Part shown: positions 1 through 7,712 of the stretch, piece by piece
How positions within the stretch are numbered: the stretch's first letter is position 1
Layout: each line of letters starts with the position of its first letter
DNA from: GCA-2720975 sp964467985
GTDB taxonomy: Bacteria; Planctomycetota; UBA1135; GCA-002686595
NCBI GenBank assembly: GCA_964467985.1
Contig: CAYXTP010000029.1
Coordinates: 1 to 8,792 of the forward strand
Direction: 5' to 3'
DNA length: 8,792 nucleotides
Position numbers and translations under genes: made by a program
The notes under the pieces: model-generated
What the model was told of the DNA's origin: nothing
The model's input: only the letters and a program-made list of their open reading frames with translations
Databases searched by the model: none

Positions 1-3000
1 GGGAAGGTCTCGAAGACCGCCGAGTTTGTGTAGCGCAAGTCTCCCTTCATCGTTGACGAGCGGTTTCGTGCCCAGCAGTCGTGTATTGTGCTTTGCAACA
101 AGGCGAACGCATCAAATCCATCAAACGCAAAAACGTATAATGCATTGCTGAACACAATCTTGTTTGCAACGCGACCGAACGCCACCGTGTTGCTCGTCGC
201 GGCCAAAATAAGTACATGTTCAAGCTCGGCGGTGGCTTTCTGGAGAGCCCATCGATACTGGCCAAAGAGCCACCACTCCGATCTCACCTTCCTGTTCCAT
301 GAGTTGATTGGTGCCTTGGCTTCGCGCTCGGGCCGAGCCAGCTTTTCTATCCGACTGATGCACTCGGGGAAGTCATAGGCGACCGGGCCAGTGTAGCCCT
401 GTGGGGCGGCCGCTCTGTTCAGGGGGTAGTCCCAGAAGTTAATCACCCAACGACTGGGGCTCGGATCTGTTCGAGTGTTGAGGTCAGTCCCAGTCATGTA
501 TGGGAGCACAACAGGCTCAAGTCTTGAATTGGATTCAAGAAGGTCAGACGCCTCCTCTTGGCTGAGAAGAAAGCCGCTGCCCAAGACTATTGAGCCTTGG
601 AAGGACCTGTTTTGATTGGCCGCTAGTCGCTGCGGTTCGGGAAGGAAGGCTGTCTCACGTGTCGTTAGGTCAGATGATATCGCATTTACAGCTAGGCCAT
701 TGAGTCGAGGAGGCGACACGCTGCCGCTTCGACTCACAGATACCATGGAGAAATGAACGGTGGCGTTGCCTGGCCATGGCTTGTTTGTTTCTGCGGCCAA
801 TACTATGCCATTCTCACGTACGATTTGGCCGAGTCCAACTAGGCGCGTATCGCCTTGGGCGATGGTATTCGTTGCGATGAATCCAATGCTGCCGCGTGAC
901 TCTCTTGTTAGTCGATAGCACCTAATGAAGAAGTAGGCGCATAAGTCCGCAGTGCCGCGAACACCCCTTTTCCCTTCCGCTACTGTCTCGACCAAGAATG
1001 CACGCCACGCCCCCCCCATTGCTGTTTCAATCTTAAGGCCGCCCAAGAACGGGGGATTACCCACCATCATATCGAAGCCCGGATTCTCCCCCCCGAACAC
1101 TTCGGGAAACTCGATCTCCCAGTGCATCGGCGGCACCGGTTTCTCCCCGCCCCGAAGCTCCGCAACCGTGGCCTCCAGCTCGTGCCTGCTCACCTCGTCC
1201 GCCTGCCACGCCTGCACCTTGCTGAGGTACTGACCGCGCAGCTCTTTCCTGGTCTTCTCGTTGTCGCCCCCGAAGAAGGCAGCCACTGCCAGGTCCCCGA
1301 TGAGTCGGGCGTCAGCCAGCGCGTTCTCGGACTCCCACCATGCCTCCTTTCTCTGATCGTAGTCCCCTTCGTTTAGCCCGTGCAGTGTGTCCCGCCAGCC
1401 GAGTGCCGCCTCGATGTTCTGCTTGAGCTTCTCCTCAAAGAGATCCATCGTCGGCGAGGTCCCCGTCTTCCAATGGAAGGCAGCAATCTGCTTCTTCGTG
1501 AGCCCCACAAGGGAGTCGCCGTGCTTGAGCGCGTGATCGATGAATGTGAAGGCGTGGTCTTTCGCCAAGGTCACCAACCAGATGGAGAGCTTGGCCAGGT
1601 TAACGGCGAAGTGGTTCTTGTCGACGCCATAGATGCACCGCTGAGCCACCAGCCGTCGGGCGTGGAGGATGGGCTCCTCATCGGCTGGGATATTGGGCAT
1701 CGTGTCGTGCAGCTCCCAGGCGATTACCAGGTGCTCAGCGAGCTGCCTCGTTGTCTCCACAAGGAACGCACCTGAGCCCATGGCCGGGTCGCAGACCTTT
1801 AGGCCGAGGATTTGATCAGCCGTGGGGCGCTCGCCCAGCACCTCAAGCACGGGCCGAAGCGTGGTTCGCACAATGGGCTCGGTGAGTTCCCGTGGTGTAT
1901 AGTGCGACCCTGTACGGCGGCGCTCCTCGCCCGGTTGTAGATATAGGGTTCCTGGGGCCATTAGCCGTGGCGTGCCGGCAGTGTCCAAGGACCGCGGAGA
2001 AACCCGGCGGCCCAGGGCGGCGATCATTTCCTCTGGGGTCGCTGCCTCCTTGAGGGCCTTGAGGGCAGCACCACTCAGTTCGCTATCGGCCTGGTCCTTG
2101 AGCCACTTCTTGCGCTTGCCCCCGTCGACATCAAGAAGATCGTCAATGTTGATGACTATGTGTTTAGGTCGGACGGCAATGGAGCGTCCGAAGGCCCGCT
2201 CCACCTCATATCCCATCATTGCCTCGTAGACCGAGCCGACCTGTTCAACGTCAAGTGCACGGTAGGAGAGGCGCTCCCCGTCGAGCATAAGAAGTGCATC
2301 CAGTACACGGTAGACGCAGCCGTCCGAGACTCGGGGTGCCTCAAACGTCTCGCCCATGACTCGCAAGACGGCACGGGGTCGTCCTTCGAGGAATGGGAAC
2401 TCGTCGGGGTTGAATAGCTGACCGTGGCGTGTCGGAAGGTGGAGGCCACCGTGCCCACCGCCGTCGAAGATTAGCCGGAAGAGGGAGAGGAGCCATGCGT
2501 AGGCGCCATACCGCTGGTCCATCGTGTCCGGGTAGCGACCGGCATCGGAACGCAGGCGGTCGTAGAGGCCCGACACCGAGTAGTTGTTCGCGTAGACCTC
2601 ACCTTCGGGCATCAGCCCCTCGTCTTCGGCGTAGAGCACGAAGATGAGGCGCATGAGCAGGGAGAGCTGTCCACCGTAGACGTGTTGTGGGTCTTCCCGT
2701 GCGGTCTGATTGAAGACGCGCTGGCCGTCCTCGGGGTCCGACGCCTGGAAGCCTCGCAGCAGTTCCCAGAGAGCGCCCAAGACCTGGTCCGATAGGGCGT
2801 TGGAGACCTCGGCTTGATACTTCCGGCTTTGAGAGAGAATGTCGAGGAGTCGCCGTCCATCCGGTGCCGAGAAGACCCGGTGCTCGGAGAGCAGCATGTG
2901 TAGTGCTGCAAAGATGGGCCTCCCGCCTACCTCGCACATGGCGCTGACGGAGAAGGTCAGGTGCCCGGAAGACTCGCCGCTGGGGGCGTAGACAAGTCGC

Positions 3001-3530
3001 AGGGCATCGCCGTTGAAGAGCAGACCAACGGGGATCTTTACTTCACGCAGCAGGCGCTCGAACTTCGACTGAGGGGTGGCAGACCATCCCGTCTGTTCAT
3101 CGCTGGGGACTTCATCGAAGGATGTTCCTCGTGGAAGGACCTGGACGAGTAGTAGTGGCTCACCGTCGCCCATGCTGTCCACCACGACGTACGTGGGACG
3201 CAGGGTCTCGTTGTAGTCAGGGAGGATCAGCTCAATGCCGTCCGGGATCGGAGGGCCATCCGCTGCACCGGCAATGTCTTCGCTTGACCAGTCGAGTACG
3301 GTCTCGAAGAAGGCCAACGGCTCTTCGATGAAGGAGTCTTCGTCCACACCCGCACCCTGCCCAGGAGGCGCTTGGACGATGGAGAGCAGTCGCTGTTGGA
3401 GCTCCACAACATTCTGACTCGGCACCGCTTGGGCCTTGATCAGAGCGGGTGGTGACACGACAAGACCGACAGGCTGGAGGAGTCCCAGCCAGTCCTTGTG
3501 TGCACGTAGTTCGGGGTTGTTCTTCGCCAT
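1..3530 (-). CDS. drmMI: DISARM class 1 adenine-specific DNA methyltransferase DrmMI (partial, C-terminus beyond window)
   Basis: Seen: one open frame runs without a stop from ATG at 3530 to the left edge (1176 codons). The protein begins MAKNNPELRAHKDWLGLLQP. It has an N-terminal region of about 500 residues, then a Rossmann methyltransferase core. This core carries HYTP (H543-P546), SAM-binding motif I DPAMGSG (581-587), YGVDKN (634-639, with D637 the probable SAM-ribose acid) and catalytic NPPF (825-828). Motif I precedes NPPF, the gamma-class N6-adenine order. About 350 residues follow as the probable target-recognition region, which is clearly less GC-rich than the rest. Known: DrmMI methylates host DNA so that DISARM spares it. 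Context: it starts 10 bases after the drmD stop and has a good Shine-Dalgarno sequence. Odd: G8 and G7 homopolymers flank NPPF. Alternatives: a PglX-like (BREX) or type IIG methylase has the same core, but the SNF2 partner favours DrmMI. The true length cannot be told. Confidence 0.9.
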   Translation of the reverse strand, partial: MAKNNPELRAHKDWLGLLQPVGLVVSPPALIKAQAVPSQNVVELQQRLLSIVQAPPGQGAGVDEDSFIEEPLAFFETVLDWSSEDIAGAADGPPIPDGIELILPDYNETLRPTYVVVDSMGDGEPLLLVQVLPRGTSFDEVPSDEQTGWSATPQSKFERLLREVKIPVGLLFNGDALRLVYAPSGESSGHLTFSVSAMCEVGGRPIFAALHMLLSEHRVFSAPDGRRLLDILSQSRKYQAEVSNALSDQVLGALWELLRGFQASDPEDGQRVFNQTAREDPQHVYGGQLSLLMRLIFVLYAEDEGLMPEGEVYANNYSVSGLYDRLRSDAGRYPDTMDQRYGAYAWLLSLFRLIFDGGGHGGLHLPTRHGQLFNPDEFPFLEGRPRAVLRVMGETFEAPRVSDGCVYRVLDALLMLDGERLSYRALDVEQVGSVYEAMMGYEVERAFGRSIAVRPKHIVINIDDLLDVDGGKRKKWLKDQADSELSGAALKALKEAATPEEMIAALGRRVSPRSLDTAGTPRLMAPGTLYLQPGEERRRTGSHYTPRELTEPIVRTTLRPVLEVLGERPTADQILGLKVCDPAMGSGAFLVETTRQLAEHLVIAWELHDTMPNIPADEEPILHARRLVAQRCIYGVDKNHFAVNLAKLSIWLVTLAKDHAFTFIDHALKHGDSLVGLTKKQIAAFHWKTGTSPTMDLFEEKLKQNIEAALGWRDTLHGLNEGDYDQRKEAWWESENALADARLIGDLAVAAFFGGDNEKTRKELRGQYLSKVQAWQADEVSRHELEATVAELRGGEKPVPPMHWEIEFPEVFGGENPGFDMMVGNPPFLGGLKIETAMGGAWRAFLVETVAEGKRGVRGTADLCAYFFIRCYRLTRESRGSIGFIATNTIAQGDTRLVGLGQIVRENGIVLAAETNKPWPGNATVHFSMVSVSRSGSVSPPRLNGLAVNAISSDLTTRETAFLPEPQRLAANQNRSFQGSIVLGSGFLLSQEEASDLLESNSRLEPVVLPYMTGTDLNTRTDPSPSRWVINFWDYPLNRAAAPQGYTGPVAYDFPECISRIEKLARPEREAKAPINSWNRKVRSEWWLFGQYRWALQKATAELEHVLILAATSNTVAFGRVANKIVFSNALYVFAFDGFDAFALLQSTIHDCWARNRSSTMKGDLRYTNSAVFETF

Positions 3531-3536
3531 TACTCG

Positions 3537-3543
3537 CTCCTCA
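3537..3543 (-). promoter_or_regulatory. Shine-Dalgarno of drmMI, abutting the drmD stop
   Basis: Read on the minus strand, the drmD stop TGA is followed at once by GGAG (3540-3537), then six bases, then the drmMI ATG at 3530. The spacing is ideal. It fixes the drmMI start and suggests that ribosomes ending drmD can re-initiate on drmMI. Confidence 0.75.
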
Positions 3544-6500
3544 ACCCGACACCGGCCACAGATAGACGAGCCCGACGGGCTCGATACGCTTGGCCTTCAC
3601 CTCGTACCCGGCACGGATCCGAACAGGCTCCTCCTCGATTTCGACAGCCAAGTCCAGGAGGCGTTTCACCCAGTGCTCCTGGTTGTCGCTGTACTGGCGT
3701 TTCTCGTCCTTGTCGAAGCCCAGTGTGGGCTGCATGGCTTCGGTAGCCGCTTTCTTGTGCTGTCGCTCGATGCGGTCGCGTTGGGCTTCCAGGATTCGCT
3801 TGATCTCGCGTGCTTCCTGCTCCCCCCTGGAATTCAGGGCGCGTATCGCCTGCCCGGAGAGCACCTCGGCTCGGCGTTCAAGGTGGGGATGTAACTCGTC
3901 TACGTCTTGAGCGGCATGTGCTTGAAGACGTTGACTGATGCCCTCCGGAACCTCACGAAGACGTGGCTGAGCAAGGGCGTCATCGAGTAGTTGGAGGACT
4001 TCCTTCTTGCTGCCTTCGCCAACGGGCTTGAGCTTGGCTCGGCCCCTGGTGGCGGGGTCCTGCCACTCCGCAGCGACAGCCAGAACCTCATCGTGCAGAC
4101 GGGTCGCACCGTCTCCGTACAGAGACATGCGACCGAGAGCGATGACCCGAGGTACAGGGTCGTCGGTGCGCAGGATGCAGGCTCTGGTCAGCTCGTCATG
4201 CAGGAATCCCTGGGCAAGGAAGCGGCCGAGCAGCCGCTGAGCCACGCGATGTTCCAGGTGTAGGTGGACCACCTTGCCATCGAGGGTTCCGGGGTCTCGG
4301 AAGACGACGGGGCGGATGGGAGCTTCCTTCCTCCACTCCCATCGCTTCTGCCCCTTCTTGATGGGGGCGCGAAGGGCATCGAGCGTGTGCGCCCAGGTGT
4401 GGTCCGCGCCCATTCGCTCGTGCAGGCGTGGGATGACCCATCGCGCAGTCGCGGGGTCCTTGACAGCCTCGGCGTCGTCTAGGGGCTGTAGGGATTCGGC
4501 GCCCAGAATCTCAAGCGAGGCGGACAGCGCGTCGCGGAAGTGCCGGTCGTCCAGACCGATCCAGTCACGAGAGTCCTTGAGCATGTGCTCCAGGCGTTCC
4601 ACCTGGGTGGAGAGCTTGGCCTTCCGTTCTCGAACCTCTTCGAGGTCCTCTTGCACGGCCACCCCTTCCGGGCTGGACTGAACCTCCTTGTCGACTTGTC
4701 CGAGCGTGTCGAAGAGGTCATCCACTACTTCGTGGTGAATGCCCTGGGAGAGCATCTTGTCCACCCGCTTGGCGACTACCGGCGCAAGGCTGCCTAGCTC
4801 TTCGTGGATGACTTCGGATTTCTTTACCAACGTGTCTAGCACACGATCTTCGGCACGTTGGTGAACGACGAAGTAGTGGCAACGGACTGCGGGTGACCGC
4901 TGGAGTTTGCGGTCGATTCGGCCATTGCGCTGCTCCATGCGACTGGGGTTCCACGGGATGTCGAGGTGGAAGAGATCAGCGCAGTGGTTCTGGAGGTTGA
5001 TGCCCTCTCGGGCAGCATCCGTCGCCACGAGAATCCGCAGCGGGTGTTGGTCGGGATCAGCGTTGAAGGCAGCCTTGATGTCCTCCCTGCGCTCTTCACC
5101 AATCCCACCGTGGAACGTCATGATCCGGGACTGGTCCTGGTCTGAGCCGGCGATCACTGCTTCGAGTTGCTGGACCAGGTACCGCTTCGTGTCCGTGTAC
5201 TCGGTGAAGATCAAGACGCGGCGCTTGTTCCACTTTGCTCCCGGAGTCCCGAGATCTGGGCAGAGGTTCTTCTTGACCCACTCCATCAGGTGTCGGATTC
5301 GGCTATCGGGCAGATACCGAGCCTCGTTGGCGATGCGCGCCATTTCAGTGATGAGCTCAAGCTCGGGCGCCATGGCGTCGGCTGGCCCAGTGGAAGCCGC
5401 TGTGGCCGCTTCCATCTGGGCGTCCTCCTCGGCCGCAACCTCGGCTTCTGCCAAGACAGCTCGCTCGTCGTCGGAGCCTGGGGGAGAGAAGAGCAGGGAT
5501 AGCGATGCCGGCTGAACCTCTTGAATTTGTTCGGCGCTGGCCTCCTCAGCTTGGCGCTTCATCGCCTTGCGATGAACTTCCAGTGTTCGTGCAAAGGCCT
5601 CGATGCTGGAGAGCAATCGCTTTTGGAGCGAGATGACCACGAGCATTGCCGACGCACGCTGCGACTTCGTCGCGTCCTTCAACCGCTGCTCTCGCGCCTT
5701 CCTGTATCTTTGGAGCAGGTGTGAGAGCGCCAGTTCGGGTGCGTCATCGGGCAGGCCGTCGATGTCGATGCGGACGATCTTGCGCTCCGGGAACTCCTCG
5801 CCAATCTCGCGGAGATCGTGCTTGAGGCGGCGAATCATCACCGCGTCCCGAGATGCGTGGTGCACGGGCACGCCACGGCAGAATTTTTGCGGATCGAGCA
5901 TCTCCAGGAGGGAGGAGAAGCTGTTCGAGTGGCCGTTGTGGGGTGTCGCTGACAGGAACAGCTTGTGGCCGAACAGTGGTGTTAGGTCTCGAATGGACTT
6001 GGTCAGCTTCGAGTCGATGGCGTACTTGCTGCCGCTTGCCGGTGCAGCGTTGTGAGCCTCATCGAGGATGAACATGGTGTCACCCCGGAACTCGCCCAAC
6101 CAATCGCGCAAGGGGGCCGCGTAGGTTTCATTGCGGATGAGCGACTGGGAGATGATGAAGCGGCTGTGGGTGGTCCACGGATTCACGCTGTAGCCGCGCT
6201 CCTGCCGCTTCGCGGTCACATAGTCGCGGTCGTAGATCATGAAGGTCAGGCCAAACCGCTGCTCCATCTCGTCCTTCCACTGCCGCACCACGGAGGGCGG
6301 ACAGCAGATAACGGTGCGCCGGACCTTCTGGCGCATGAGCATCTCGCGCAGGATCAGCCCAGCCTCGATTGTCTTTCCCAAGCCGACGGAGTCCGCGATG
6401 AACAGGTTGACGCGGGGCATGAGCAACGCCTTGCGGAGCGGCTCAAGTTGGAATGCCTTGACCTCGATGCCGGCGCGGTAGGGCGCCTGGAACAAGCGGG

Positions 6501-6786
6501 CGTTGGTGGAGGTCACGCAGTTCCAGCGCAACGTGTTGATGTACGCCGAGAATAGGCGCGGATCGTCAAAGCCCCGGCCGGCTATGGCTTGCCAGTTGGA
6601 CCCGTCAACCTCCTGAGCGTCTATCTCTTTGCTCCAGAGAACTTCGAGGGGCTCGCCCAGGGCATCGTCCTCGACGCAGGAGAGACGAACCAGCGGGCTG
6701 TCGACGGGCTCCGGTGGCGGCGTGACGCCTTCAATGAGGTACATGCGCGAGCGCACGCGGACAATCTGGCCGGGTTGGAGATTCAA
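3541..6786 (-). CDS. drmD: DISARM class 1 SNF2-family helicase DrmD
   Basis: Seen: 1081 residues with all superfamily 2 motifs in order. Lobe 1 has Walker A DSVGLGKT (132-139), DEAH (242-245) and SATPHNG (279-285). Lobe 2 has VLIFTEYTDT (524-533), FHGG (558-561), ATDAAREGINLQ (588-599) and arginine-finger motif MEQRNGRIDR (617-626). An Ala/Glu-rich insertion (about 410-475) separates the lobes, and a charged, probably coiled-coil segment lies near 710-740. The C-terminal 350 residues are characteristic of DrmD-like proteins rather than RapA. Known: DrmD is the helicase that marks class 1 DISARM; it is thought to act on DNA with the drmA/B/C core. Start: the frame opens at a TTG (6786-6784). 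I chose it because the conserved N-terminus (NLQPGQIVRVRSRMYLIEG) begins there, no ATG lies upstream in frame, and an in-frame stop lies at 6865-6867. A weak G-rich ribosome site and coupling to the HTH gene (TTGA overlap) probably drive initiation. No key motif is missing, so it looks functional. Confidence 0.94.
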   Translation of the reverse strand: MNLQPGQIVRVRSRMYLIEGVTPPPEPVDSPLVRLSCVEDDALGEPLEVLWSKEIDAQEVDGSNWQAIAGRGFDDPRLFSAYINTLRWNCVTSTNARLFQAPYRAGIEVKAFQLEPLRKALLMPRVNLFIADSVGLGKTIEAGLILREMLMRQKVRRTVICCPPSVVRQWKDEMEQRFGLTFMIYDRDYVTAKRQERGYSVNPWTTHSRFIISQSLIRNETYAAPLRDWLGEFRGDTMFILDEAHNAAPASGSKYAIDSKLTKSIRDLTPLFGHKLFLSATPHNGHSNSFSSLLEMLDPQKFCRGVPVHHASRDAVMIRRLKHDLREIGEEFPERKIVRIDIDGLPDDAPELALSHLLQRYRKAREQRLKDATKSQRASAMLVVISLQKRLLSSIEAFARTLEVHRKAMKRQAEEASAEQIQEVQPASLSLLFSPPGSDDERAVLAEAEVAAEEDAQMEAATAASTGPADAMAPELELITEMARIANEARYLPDSRIRHLMEWVKKNLCPDLGTPGAKWNKRRVLIFTEYTDTKRYLVQQLEAVIAGSDQDQSRIMTFHGGIGEERREDIKAAFNADPDQHPLRILVATDAAREGINLQNHCADLFHLDIPWNPSRMEQRNGRIDRKLQRSPAVRCHYFVVHQRAEDRVLDTLVKKSEVIHEELGSLAPVVAKRVDKMLSQGIHHEVVDDLFDTLGQVDKEVQSSPEGVAVQEDLEEVRERKAKLSTQVERLEHMLKDSRDWIGLDDRHFRDALSASLEILGAESLQPLDDAEAVKDPATARWVIPRLHERMGADHTWAHTLDALRAPIKKGQKRWEWRKEAPIRPVVFRDPGTLDGKVVHLHLEHRVAQRLLGRFLAQGFLHDELTRACILRTDDPVPRVIALGRMSLYGDGATRLHDEVLAVAAEWQDPATRGRAKLKPVGEGSKKEVLQLLDDALAQPRLREVPEGISQRLQAHAAQDVDELHPHLERRAEVLSGQAIRALNSRGEQEAREIKRILEAQRDRIERQHKKAATEAMQPTLGFDKDEKRQYSDNQEHWVKRLLDLAVEIEEEPVRIRAGYEVKAKRIEPVGLVYLWPVSG

Positions 6787-6983
6787 TTGTGCCCCCGCCT
6801 CGGAGTCTTGCCCCCATCTCTTGCCTGGTCTCGAACTTGTCCGGCCACCCAGATATCTACGTCGCTACGGCCAGAATGCCAGGAGCCACCGGCCTTGAAC
6901 CCTGGAAGCATCCTCTTCCGAGCGAGCCGATGGAGCGTCTTCTCTGCGAGCTTGAGCGTCTCCCCTGCGTCCGAATCGGTCAT
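6783..6983 (-). CDS. Small excisionase/MerR-type helix-turn-helix DNA-binding protein
   Basis: Seen: 66 residues, read here as MTDSDAGETLKLAEKT at the start. This lines up without gaps with the HTH_17/excisionase-family pattern (M-T-x-E-E-V-A-x-x-L-K-L-x-E-K-T, then R-L-A-R-x-x-x-L-P-G-F-K-x-G-G-S-W, then R-S-D-V-D-x-W). The LPGFKAGGSW and RSDVDIW blocks (about residues 25-45) are the wing and following helix. Three in-frame ATGs occur (6995, 6989, 6983). I chose 6983 because GGAG lies six bases upstream of it and because the family usually begins at this M-T. Its TGA overlaps the TTG start of drmD by four bases. Inferred: a DNA-binding regulator of the DISARM operon, or less likely a recombination directionality factor left from a mobile element. 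The first helix is degenerate compared with the family (few of the usual E-E-V-A residues), so its binding ability is uncertain. Confidence 0.78.
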   Translation of the reverse strand: MTDSDAGETLKLAEKTLHRLARKRMLPGFKAGGSWHSGRSDVDIWVAGQVRDQARDGGKTPRRGHN

Positions 6984-6989
6984 GTTCAT

Positions 6990-6993
6990 CTCC
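6990..6993 (-). promoter_or_regulatory. Shine-Dalgarno deciding the start of the HTH gene
   Basis: GGAG on the minus strand at 6993-6990, with a six-base spacer to the ATG at 6983-6981. The two upstream in-frame ATGs (6995 and 6989) have no comparable site; the first overlaps this GGAG and the second lies directly after it. This favours the shorter, 66-residue product. Confidence 0.6.
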
Positions 6994-7013
6994 ATGGAAT
7001 CAGTCGATTTGCG

Positions 7014-7042
7014 AGTAAAGAGAACGTGGCAGAATTGACCAA
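7014..7042 (-). promoter_or_regulatory. Weak sigma-70-like promoter candidate for the DISARM operon
   Basis: On the minus strand a TTGGTC box (7042-7037) and a TTTACT box (7019-7014) are separated by exactly 17 bases. They match the -35 and -10 consensus at only 3 of 6 and 4 of 6 positions. The pair lies about 30 bases before the chosen HTH start, so the leader would be short. It also sits in a locally AT-richer patch. With boxes this poor it may be chance, or a promoter that needs an activator such as the neighbouring HTH protein. Confidence 0.25.
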
Positions 7043-7335
7043 AGGAGTCTAGGGCGCTTTGCCGCGGATGGGGACTTTGCCGTGCGGTAGGCAGCCTCGG
7101 CTACTCGAACTCTGCCTTGGCAAATCAACCTAGGTGAACGAGTTCCCTGGAGTCCAAGATCCTGACCACTGTGTTCAGCCGACAGATGGGGTTGCAGTGC
7201 CTAAGAGAGCCGATTCGGCTGCTTGAGATTTGAGTAAGTCATTCTCAGGTCCAGCACCTCGCACCTGCCAGTGTCAGCCCCTTTCGTGAGCAGGAACCTA
7301 GTTGGTCGCGGGACCGCGTCTGCGGTGTTCCCCAC

Positions 7336-7530
7336 CTAACCCAGCTCGCTCCTGTGGTCATGACATCCTCCCCCCTCTGTACTTCTGACGCTGGGCACGC
7401 TCCTGGGCAGCGGGACCGTGCGTAGCGATGAGTCCCAGTAGACAACCGTCAAGAGAGGCCTACCCACAGACTTGAGCTGGATCAGGAAGCACGCCAGGAC
7501 ATCGGTGATCTTCACGGCTTGCACGTAGCC
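7336..7530 (-). pseudogene. Possible relic of a protein-coding gene
   Basis: A minus-strand frame here reads GYVQAVKITDVLACFLIQL, followed by a Val/Leu-rich segment (PLLTVVYWDSSLRTVPL). Over the first 30 codons most third positions are G or C, as in the real genes nearby. A stop closes the frame just upstream, near 7560. The only start is a GTG at 7524 without a ribosome site, and the downstream part degenerates into Arg/Ser/Gly-rich sequence. I do not recognise the family. It may be a fragment of a decayed gene or chance. Confidence 0.2.
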
Positions 7531-7590
7531 AAGAACAGTCCGTGAAAAGACGTTCGAGCCTCAAGATGCACTGAGAAACGCGACCCTCTA

Positions 7591-7610
7591 GTGCCAGAAC
7601 GGGCTGGCAC
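7591..7610. repeat. Perfect 7-bp inverted repeat (hairpin)
   Basis: GTGCCAG at 7591-7597 and CTGGCAC at 7604-7610 are perfectly complementary around a six-base loop. The hairpin lies about 100 bases past the stop of the small minus-strand gene ending at 7713. No run of T follows on either strand, so it is not a canonical intrinsic terminator. It could be a protein-binding site or an RNA hairpin that slows read-through into the DISARM operon. The palindrome GGTGGCCACC lies 20 bases away at 7631-7640. Confidence 0.5.
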
Positions 7611-7712
7611 ACCGGAACACTGGTGGATGTGGTGGCCACCGGGAACAACCGGGGTGTCCGAGCCTCGGCCTTGATTCGCAGTTTGGGTGGTTGCCCGCGT
7701 CGCGGCCTATCC

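Larger units (their letters stand above)
7043..7712. other. Roughly 670-base stretch without a convincing gene
   Basis: Both strands are broken into short frames with no recognisable family and no credible ribosome sites. I looked for tRNA T-arm and anticodon-arm patterns and saw none. What can be seen is a set of short inverted repeats: AGCCGATTCGGCT at 7208-7220; ACCGC/GCGGT with outer GGG/CCC at 7310-7332; GTGCCAG/CTGGCAC at 7591-7610; and the 10-base palindrome GGTGGCCACC at 7631-7640. There is also one stretch on the minus strand near 7336-7530 with coding-like codon use. The region separates phage-type genes from the DISARM operon and probably holds the operon's control region at its left end. 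It may also contain decayed genes or an integration scar. Confidence 0.6.

Noticed and set aside
1380..1775. Plus-strand 131-aa open frame
   Set aside because: It lies antisense to the methyltransferase core of drmMI, including motif I and YGVDKN, which is clearly the real coding frame.
2599..2937. Minus-strand open frames of about 100-110 aa in other frames, which might suggest that drmMI is broken here
   Set aside because: The drmMI frame reads straight through this stretch without a stop and gives sensible protein, so there is no frameshift.
3590..5515. Many plus-strand and alternate-frame open frames of 60-200 aa across the drmD region
   Set aside because: They lie opposite or within drmD, have no family features, and arise because high-GC coding DNA has few stops in other frames.
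7361..7376. TGACATCCTCCCC-like stretch recalling the ends of some IS200/IS605 elements
   Set aside because: Only about 13 bases match from memory. No tnpA or tnpB sequence and no second end are visible, so it cannot be supported.
7540..7575. GTTCGAGCC, which resembles a tRNA T-loop
   Set aside because: The flanking bases do not form a T-stem, and no acceptor or anticodon arm can be found around it.
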